Positions 58,431-64,000 of a stretch of DNA of 64,000 nt are shown in pieces (position 1 is the first letter of the stretch; the number at the start of each line of letters is the position of its first letter). The notes below the pieces were generated by a model. The model was not told where the DNA came from and searched no databases. It saw only the letters and a list, made by a program, of their open reading frames with translations. The DNA is taken from NCBI GenBank assembly GCA_023053685.1, contig JALIGW010000005.1, positions 28,942,501 to 29,006,500 of the forward strand. Direction: 5' to 3'. The DNA comes from Diadophis punctatus similis (taxonomy: Eukaryota > Chordata > Lepidosauria > Squamata > Dipsadidae). The position numbers and the translations under genes were made by a program.

Positions 58431-59010
58431 TGCATCATTTGAGCAATTATGGCATCATGGCATTTACTGACTTATGCTGTTTCCCTTCCACACACATTCT
58501 TACCATCCTTTTATTTCCAGCTTAGCCTAAAGATTTGTCAAGCAAACAGTTAAAATCATGCAACGCTGGTGTGTTTTGGCTAATATTTTCCATTTTAAAA
58601 GGAGTCAGAGCTTCTGTGAACAGCAGCCTGAAGTGGTGTCACTCTCTGTTATTCCCACAGCTGCGTGCCATAAATGAATAATAAAAAAAGCTGCATACAA
58701 TAATGATGATTAATTGCATCTTTTCTCATATCTTCATATCAATTAGCTGGGAATGGTCCTTTGTTTAAATAATTGTCTTCTGTAAATAAATGTGTAAACA
58801 GTACTTAAAGCATATTTTTGGTCTAATGGCACTCATCTGAAAGTTAACAGATTCAAGATGTGATGTGTGCTTTAATTGATTGAATGTACAATAAAATATG
58901 ACACTAGGTGTTAATTTTTATAACAACTGCATTAAAGCTTCAATCAAATTATACATTGTATACAGCAATGTGAGTCTGCATTAGACCAATTCATTATTTC
59001 CATTCAGGCT
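58431..59010. other. Repeat-free island, possible conserved element
   Basis: Contains GATGATTAATTGCATC, ATCAATTAGCTGGGAATGG, CTTTGTTTAAATAATTG and GTGCTTTAATTGATTGAATG in 300 bp with no recognised repeat or coding frame. The density of TAATTG/ATTTGCAT-like words resembles developmental enhancers. Inference only. Confidence 0.3.
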
Positions 59011-59384
59011 AGCATTATAGAAATTATGTGAATACTGCAGGAGTAAGAGCTGACTGAATAAGGACTATGCCAAGGTATTTTGTACCTCACCCGACAGCTC
59101 TTAGAAATGGGAAATATATTTTTCACTCTTTTCTAGCTGATATAAAACATTTGAAAATGATGAGCATAAAATAGCACCCTTCGCATAAGACCAAAGTTCT
59201 CATCAGGAAAGGTTCATTTCCCAAGGTATTGACCAAATATGTCATTATACCAATCTCAGGTATTATCCATTACAAAGTCTGCCTTTCCTAAAAACATTCT
59301 TGGCAGAGATTCCACTGTTTAAAAATAATATCAATTCCCTAAATATCTATAGAGATTCTAAGTCATCCAGGTAGGTCATGGTTG

Positions 59385-59546
59385 TCCCAAAGGTACTTTT
59401 TCAAGAGGCAGCTGGACTTTCTGATTTTTCTTCGAAGACTTTTCGCTTCTCGTCCAAGAGCTGAAGAAGCTTCTTGGATGAGAAGCAAAATGTTTTCAAA
59501 GAAAAACCAGAAAGTCCAGCTGCCTCTTGAAAAAGCACCTTTGGGA
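59385..59546. repeat. Foldback repeat, 162 bp
   Basis: The arms run from TCCCAAAGGTACTTTTTCAA to TTGAAAAAGCACCTTTGGGA and include GGCAGCTGGACTTTCTG and its complement. They meet near CTGAAGAAGCTTCTTGG. The half-unit also occurs at 29206-29395. It is probably a head-to-head arrangement of one older repeat. The family is unassigned. Confidence 0.75.
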
Positions 59547-59751
59547 CTATCAAGTTCCTGATTAGGTGTGCTATCAAACCATTGTTTATATTCCTATTTT
59601 CTTAAGAAAAAAATAATTTATAATTGTTCACTGCCCAGATGGATTTTTGATGGGTGGCTATACAAATTGAATAAATAAAAATAACAAGGTGGTAAAAGCT
59701 CCAAACTGTTTGAACCTCAGTGTTAGACCAAAGTCCTAGGACAGTGATGGC

Positions 59752-60100
59752 GAACCTTTTCTGGTTTACGTGCCAAAAGGGGGGGGGGCACGCATGCGCA
59801 TGGCATAATTCCATACGGTGGGGAGCCACGCATGCACATGTGACACCCCTCTCCCGGCACGCAATGGCATGCCCATTTTTTTGCTCTCTCAAAGCTCCAG
59901 AGCCTTTTTAGGAGCCTGGGGAGGGCGAACATGGCCCCCCCGGAGGCCGGAAATGTTCCATTTGCCGACTTCCAGTTGAACCAGAAGTTCCATTTTTTTT
60001 GTCTTCCCAGGCTCCAGAGCCTTTCTAGGAGCTGGCCTTCCCCACCCCTTCCCCACCCCTCCAGAGGCCCTCCGGAGGCCAGAAATGGCCTGTTCTCCAT
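59752..60100. mobile_element. hAT-type MITE, CAGTGATGG family, cut by the DIRS element
   Basis: Starts CAGTGATGGCGAACCTTTT and shares AAGCTCCAGAGCCTTTTTAG and GGGGAGGGCGAAC with 7733-8139. The expected right end (TTCGCCATCAC) is missing before the DIRS sequence starts at about 60101, so its remainder should lie beyond the window. Confidence 0.8.
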
Positions 60101-60984
60101 AGTGGGCGGAGCTAGCCTCCAAGGAATGGGTTAAATCTGCCCTCTAGCCAATAGGACCGAGTCTTAAAAAAGGTATAAATAGTGCCATCCTAGATTGGCA
60201 CCCCCTCTTTTAATCTCGGTCTTTTAGCCAAAGGGCATTGTGCTTCTCCCTTGGAGGCCAGTTCCGCAGCTATTGGATCCTGATTGTCTTAGTTACAGTG
60301 AACCTGTTTCTCATCTATCCGTAAGTCTCCCCAGGTGACAGCTGTCACTTTCACCTGTGTCCCTCCCTGGGTTGAGCCGGCTCAGGAGGCTGCCTGAGCT
60401 GTTCCTCCCAACGTCCCGGTGGGGGTGGCTACCTCCCCGGGGATCTTCACGTTGGGCACCTCTGATTATTATAACGATCGCGGGGGGAAGCCAGAAAATC
60501 AGCACCTGCAAGCCGCAGAAGCCCTGCGCTTGGGCGGCCACCGGCTTACCCCCCCCGGCTGGAGTGCTCCTCCCACAGCCGGCAAACGCCCACGGTGTTT
60601 CCTTTCGGCCGCCCCAGCAGAATTCAGCTTCTGTCAGGCCGACGCTGCTAGGCCGCTCCAACAGGGGAATCCCTGTCAGGCCTTCTTCAGCCACAGGCCG
60701 CATCGGACGTTCCTAAAGTGGCGCGAAAGACCGTTTCCAGAAACTAAGCTGACGTCATCGGTGGCCATCTTGAATGACGAATTCCTGATCGCTGATTGGA
60801 TAGCGTCATTGCTGAGGCAGCCGGCCGTCGGAGGATTCCCTACGCCGCCCGCTCATCAGCTGGGGAGCGTGCGCACGCGCAGTGCGTCCCTCTCCCTCCC
60901 ACCGTGTTTGGAGCGCCGGAGAAAGCGGCTGCCGAAGATACCTGCAGCAGCCCAATAAACTTTTTTCCTGTGTGTCCGTTATCA
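60101..60984 (+). promoter_or_regulatory. DIRS left terminal region and leader
   Basis: Starts at AGTGGGCGGAGCTAGCCTCC, directly abutting the interrupted hAT. A CCAAT motif (60148-60152) and a TATA box (60174-60180) lie close together, so transcription could start near 60205. No long protein is expected before the Gag start at 60985. An in-frame extension to 60796 exists but has no Gag-like sequence. The right terminal repeat is outside the window, so the exact repeat length cannot be read. Confidence 0.6.
60148..60180 (+). promoter_or_regulatory. CCAAT and TATA boxes of the DIRS element
   Basis: CCAAT at 60148-60152 and TATAAAT at 60174-60180 are spaced 21 bp apart and oriented toward the Gag frame. 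This is seen directly; promoter function is inferred. Confidence 0.55.
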
Positions 60985-62772
60985 ATGGCTGAGGGCGCGG
61001 GCAAGCAGGGGAAGGCAAAATCGAAGTCTGCCAGGCCCCTCCCGCCAGAGGCATCCCCTGAAACTCCCCAAATGCCGCGTACCACCAACGACAGCAGGGA
61101 TCGTTCCCCCATCCACACCCCTCCCCCTGCCAAGACTAAGAAGTCTTCCAAGACCTCTTCCAGGGGAGATGGGCATAAGGGGGCTTCCAACAAGCATGCA
61201 GGGGACACCGAGGCGCCCCACCATGGCACCCCCCGTCCCCAGGGCACCCCAGGGCACCCCCCCAAGGGGCCCCTGTCAGGGGATTTCAGCCAGGGGAAAA
61301 AAACCAGTCACTCACCTGACAACATTTCCCTTGATGGCCCCAATGTCTTTTTACGTGAGGGCGACGTGTGGGGTGCCTCCCAGGCCCAGGAGCTGGACAC
61401 TCGACACAGGCCCTCTTCCAGCGCCCATGAGGACCCGTTGGAGGACCCTGCCGTACAACGATGAATGAACGATGCTATTCAACGTGGCATCGAGGCCGCG
61501 GTCAGGGCAATGGCGCGCCCCTCTCTGCCCACCCCACCACCGCGCAGGGCCGACCCACCTCCTCCTGTCCCGGCGCCAGTCTCCTCCGACGAGATGGAGG
61601 ACGACGAGTACTCCATCCACAGTTCCCCCATTCCAGCTGGGGACCTAGACAGGGAGGAAGGAGAACTCAATGAAATGCCTGCAACTGGGGAACAGCTCCA
61701 TCCTCAGCTGTCAGATGATGAGGACTTGGCCCCAGAGCCGTCTACTTCCACCGCCCTTTTCCACCCCAGCCTTTTCCGCTCTTTACTACACAAGGCTAAG
61801 GCAACGGCCAACATTCCGTCGTTGGCAACCGATCCCCAGACTACATCGGAACAGGGCGACCCCATATTTGGGGAGGCGTCCACGTCCCCCATGGAGGTGA
61901 TCCCTACGCCTAATTTATTTGTCGAGGCAGTGACGAAACAATGGCAATCCCCTGCCACAGGTCCTTCCCCCACTAACCTAGACAAACGTTACTTTAACGT
62001 CTCTTCTCGACTGGCCCAGCACCTGCCAGTTTCAGACGTCGACCCACCTGTGTTGGCTCTTTATTCCAACGCTCCTGTTCCGGGGGACCCGGATGACCTC
62101 CTGCGTCCGGAGGAACGCCGCGTGGAATCTATTCTCCAACGGAACCACCAAGCGGCTGCATGGGCGGTCAGAGCAACGACGACAGCGTCCTTTTTTTGCC
62201 GGGCTTCCCTTAAATGGTTACATGGTCTCCAGGACCACATCCCTCAGGCCGACACAAAGGCGCATAGTGACATCAACAAATTAATAGCGGCCGCCCAGTT
62301 CGCCTCCGACTCCACATTGCAGGCAGGACGTTTCGCGGCTAGGGCCATGGGCACGGCGGTTGTGGCCAGGAGGATGCACTGGCTCCGCAGCTGGCCAGCT
62401 GACCTGCGGCACAAATGGAAGCTAGCCGCAGCCCCGATTTCGGGTCAGTCGCTCTTCGGTCCGGCCCTCGACCGCATTACCACCGAAAATAAGGACAAGA
62501 GGAAAGTTCTTCCTTCCTACACGAAAAAGTCCTACAACAAGGCCCCTTCTTATCGTTGGGGGTCCAGAGCTTCTGATACCCCCTACAGTAGATACCAGAA
62601 CCAATACCAATCTGGTCAGGGTCAATATGGGTCTTCCCAGGTTCAGTACGGGACTTCCCAGAATTCGTATGGGTCACGGCAACGCTCGGCCGCTGACCGG
62701 CCTTTCCGGGGTGGGCAAACCAAACGGCCCTTTAGAGGAGCCAGTGGTCGCCCTTACCGCCGGTATAAGTAG
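60985..62772 (+). CDS. DIRS Gag-like protein with one internal TGA
   Basis: From ATG at 60985 (ATCAATGGC) the frame runs 595 sense-codon positions to TAG at 62770-62772, broken only by TGA at 61462-61464. The frame continues at once with MNDAIQRGIEAAVRAMAR, so the stop is probably a recent CGA- or TGG-type mutation; readthrough or use of the ATG at 61465 is possible. Residues 1-160 are Pro/Ser/Lys-rich. The conserved DIRS Gag segment follows: residues about 466-495 with WLRSWPADLRHKWKLAAAP and LFGPALDRI. The C-terminus has YGSSQVQYGTSQNSYGS repeats and basic RPFRG motifs, fitting nucleic-acid binding. It overlaps the next frame by 104 bp. Confidence 0.85.
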
Positions 62773-64000
62773 ATGTGACCCGATCCCTCCCATTGGGGGT
62801 CGACTGGCATTCTTTGCCAGTCGGTGGGAGGAAATCACCAATGACGCATGGGTTTTACAAACCCTGTCGACAGGACTGTACCTGGAATTTATCTCCACCC
62901 CCCCCCCCCCGAGGTTTTTCTTACGATGCCCCTTGTCTCCCAACATTTCCAAACGCGTCCTCGTAGATCAGGCAATCCAGCACCTGTTGGATATTAGAGC
63001 CATCCAGCGGGTGCCCGAGGACCAACAGGGGCAAGGTTTTTATTCCATCTTATTTGTGGTTCCGAAATCCTCGGGGGGATGGAGAGCAATTCTCGATCTG
63101 AAACGCCTGAACAGATATGTGAGGTACAGAAAGTTCAAAATGCACACCCTGCAATCAATTCTAGCAGGCATTAGGCGCGGCGACTTTCTCGCCTCAATTG
63201 ATTTGACGGAGGCCTACCTCCATATTCCAATTCACGCATCCCATCGCCAATATCTCAGATTTTGCTATGCAGGGGTGCATTATGAATACCAGGCGTTGCC
63301 CTTCGGCCTGTCATCAGCGCCAAGGGTATTTACCAAGGTTCTGGCCGCCTTGACAGCCCACCTCAGGGCTATCCCCGTGCGTGTTCAGTGCTACCTGGAT
63401 GACATACTTATCCAGTCCTCTTCCCTGTCCCAGGCTCAGCAGGACATCCAGGTAACCCTCAACACACTTGAACACCACGGGTTCCTTGTTAATTTGGGTA
63501 AGAGCCAGTTGTCCCCCTCCACCAGGGTCATCCACCTGGGGGCCATTATTGACTCTCTGGAGTGCAGGGTCTACTTGTCCCAGGAACGGAGAGACAGCAT
63601 ATTAGAGATAGCCCAGCAAGTTCTGGCCCAAACGAAGGTTCCCCTGAACCAGCTGTCTTCCCTCCTGGGGAAGATGATTTCGGCGATACATATCGTCCCG
63701 TGGGCTCATCTGCACTCCAGAGACCTTCAATGGTTTCTTCTCCCCTTCCAGCGGGCAAATCGCAGCAACTCTCCTGCGAGGGTCCGGATGCCGCTGTCAG
63801 CAAGGAGGTCGCTCCAGTTATGGTCATTGCCCGCGCTCAGCAAGGGCTCCTGTTTCCTGGAACCGCAACGGACGACCCTGACGACCGATGCCAGCACCAC
63901 GGGCTGGGGGGCTCACACCGACTCTCTAGTCGCCCAGGGGACTTGGTCCGGGCAGGAACAGGTTCTGCCAATCAACCTGTTAGAGCTCAGAGCAGTTCGG
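62669..64000 (+). CDS. DIRS reverse transcriptase-RNase H, cut by the window end
   Basis: The frame is open for all 444 codons from ATG at 62669 to the window edge, in the +1 frame relative to Gag and overlapping its end. Reverse transcriptase motifs appear in order: FVVPKSSGGWRAILDLKRLN, SIDLTEAYLHIPIH, LPFGLSSAPRVFTK, and the catalytic YLDD at residues 242-245. A thumb-like LSSLLGKMISAIHIVPWA follows. RNase H begins with TTDASTTGWG (first acidic residue near 407) and INLLELRAV. The ATG is the first in frame, but initiation by frameshift from Gag is also possible. The poly-C run at 62888-62900 lies in frame and keeps the frame open. Enzymatic residues look intact. Confidence 0.93.
   Translation, partial: MGHGNARPLTGLSGVGKPNGPLEEPVVALTAGISRCDPIPPIGGRLAFFASRWEEITNDAWVLQTLSTGLYLEFISTPPPPRFFLRCPLSPNISKRVLVDQAIQHLLDIRAIQRVPEDQQGQGFYSILFVVPKSSGGWRAILDLKRLNRYVRYRKFKMHTLQSILAGIRRGDFLASIDLTEAYLHIPIHASHRQYLRFCYAGVHYEYQALPFGLSSAPRVFTKVLAALTAHLRAIPVRVQCYLDDILIQSSSLSQAQQDIQVTLNTLEHHGFLVNLGKSQLSPSTRVIHLGAIIDSLECRVYLSQERRDSILEIAQQVLAQTKVPLNQLSSLLGKMISAIHIVPWAHLHSRDLQWFLLPFQRANRSNSPARVRMPLSARRSLQLWSLPALSKGSCFLEPQRTTLTTDASTTGWGAHTDSLVAQGTWSGQEQVLPINLLELRAVR

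Larger units (their letters stand above)
60101..64000 (+). mobile_element. DIRS-type retrotransposon, 5' 3.9 kb
   Basis: The layout is a left terminal region with promoter-like elements, a Gag frame, then an overlapping reverse transcriptase-RNase H frame running off the window. In DIRS elements a tyrosine recombinase (and often a methylase-like domain) follows and integration leaves no target duplication; those parts are not visible here. The body is markedly more GC-rich than its surroundings, and its reading frames are far better preserved than those of any other element here, indicating recent activity. Confidence 0.88.

Noticed and set aside
59445..59490. Hammerhead ribozyme core (GGATGAGAAGCAAAATG)
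   Set aside because: Only three bases separate the GATGAG and the AAA-containing strand, leaving no helix II, and the catalytic GAAA is mutated.
60796..60984. Gag start at the upstream in-frame ATG
   Set aside because: The extension is Arg/Ala-rich with no similarity to Gag and lies in the leader; ATG 60985 gives the expected product.
60311..61265. Minus-strand frames in the DIRS leader and Gag region
   Set aside because: GC-rich antisense shadows of the plus-strand coding sequence.

Overview
The window is nuclear DNA of a squamate reptile, most likely a snake. This rests on the repeat content: Sauria-type tRNA-derived SINEs, CR1 LINEs ending in ATTCT arrays, L1, L2-type and R4/Dong-type LINEs, many short hAT elements, and a DIRS-type tyrosine-recombinase retrotransposon. 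The background is AT-rich, and GC-rich islands coincide with transposons. I found no exon of a recognisable host gene, no rRNA or tRNA gene and no CRISPR array. The region reads as intergenic DNA or one very long intron. All convincing coding sequence belongs to retroelements.

Layout. 1-9.5 kb: LINE 3' ends, and a Sauria SINE split by an exactly 1000-bp TA-flanked DNA transposon that itself carries a palindromic MITE; a second transposon copy lies at 8.2-9.2 kb. 7.7-16.7 kb: a series of hAT MITEs with exact or near-exact 8-bp target duplications, including a 312-bp palindrome. 17.9-24.9 kb: a foldback repeat, LINE tails, a 300-bp polypyrimidine tract, and a third copy of the 1-kb transposon. 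25-31 kb: mostly unassigned sequence with a 125-bp (TTA)n array and two more hAT MITEs. 31-36 kb: a tRNA SINE, a broken CR1, a reverse-strand L1 and SINE-in-SINE nesting. 36-44 kb: mostly unassigned, with a hAT nested in a SINE. 44.9-51.2 kb: L2-type LINE with ATTCT tails, a Tigger-like MITE split by an L1, and an old L3/CR1 relic. 51.7-58 kb: a perfect 135-bp palindrome and an R4/Dong-type LINE at a TAA-rich target. 59.7-64 kb: a hAT interrupted by a DIRS element whose Gag has one internal stop and whose RT-RNase H frame is open to the window edge.

Between the repeats lie several islands (about 13.5-14.2, 22.4-22.7, 43.2-44.1, 52.4-52.7 and 58.4-59.0 kb) rich in TAATTA, GGATTA and ATTTGCAT-like words and free of recognised repeats. 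They are plausible conserved non-coding elements, which would fit the flank of a developmental gene, but this cannot be tested from one sequence.

The window's main value is stratigraphic. Nested insertions and empty/filled site pairs give relative ages for SINE, DNA transposon, hAT, L1 and DIRS activity in one lineage.
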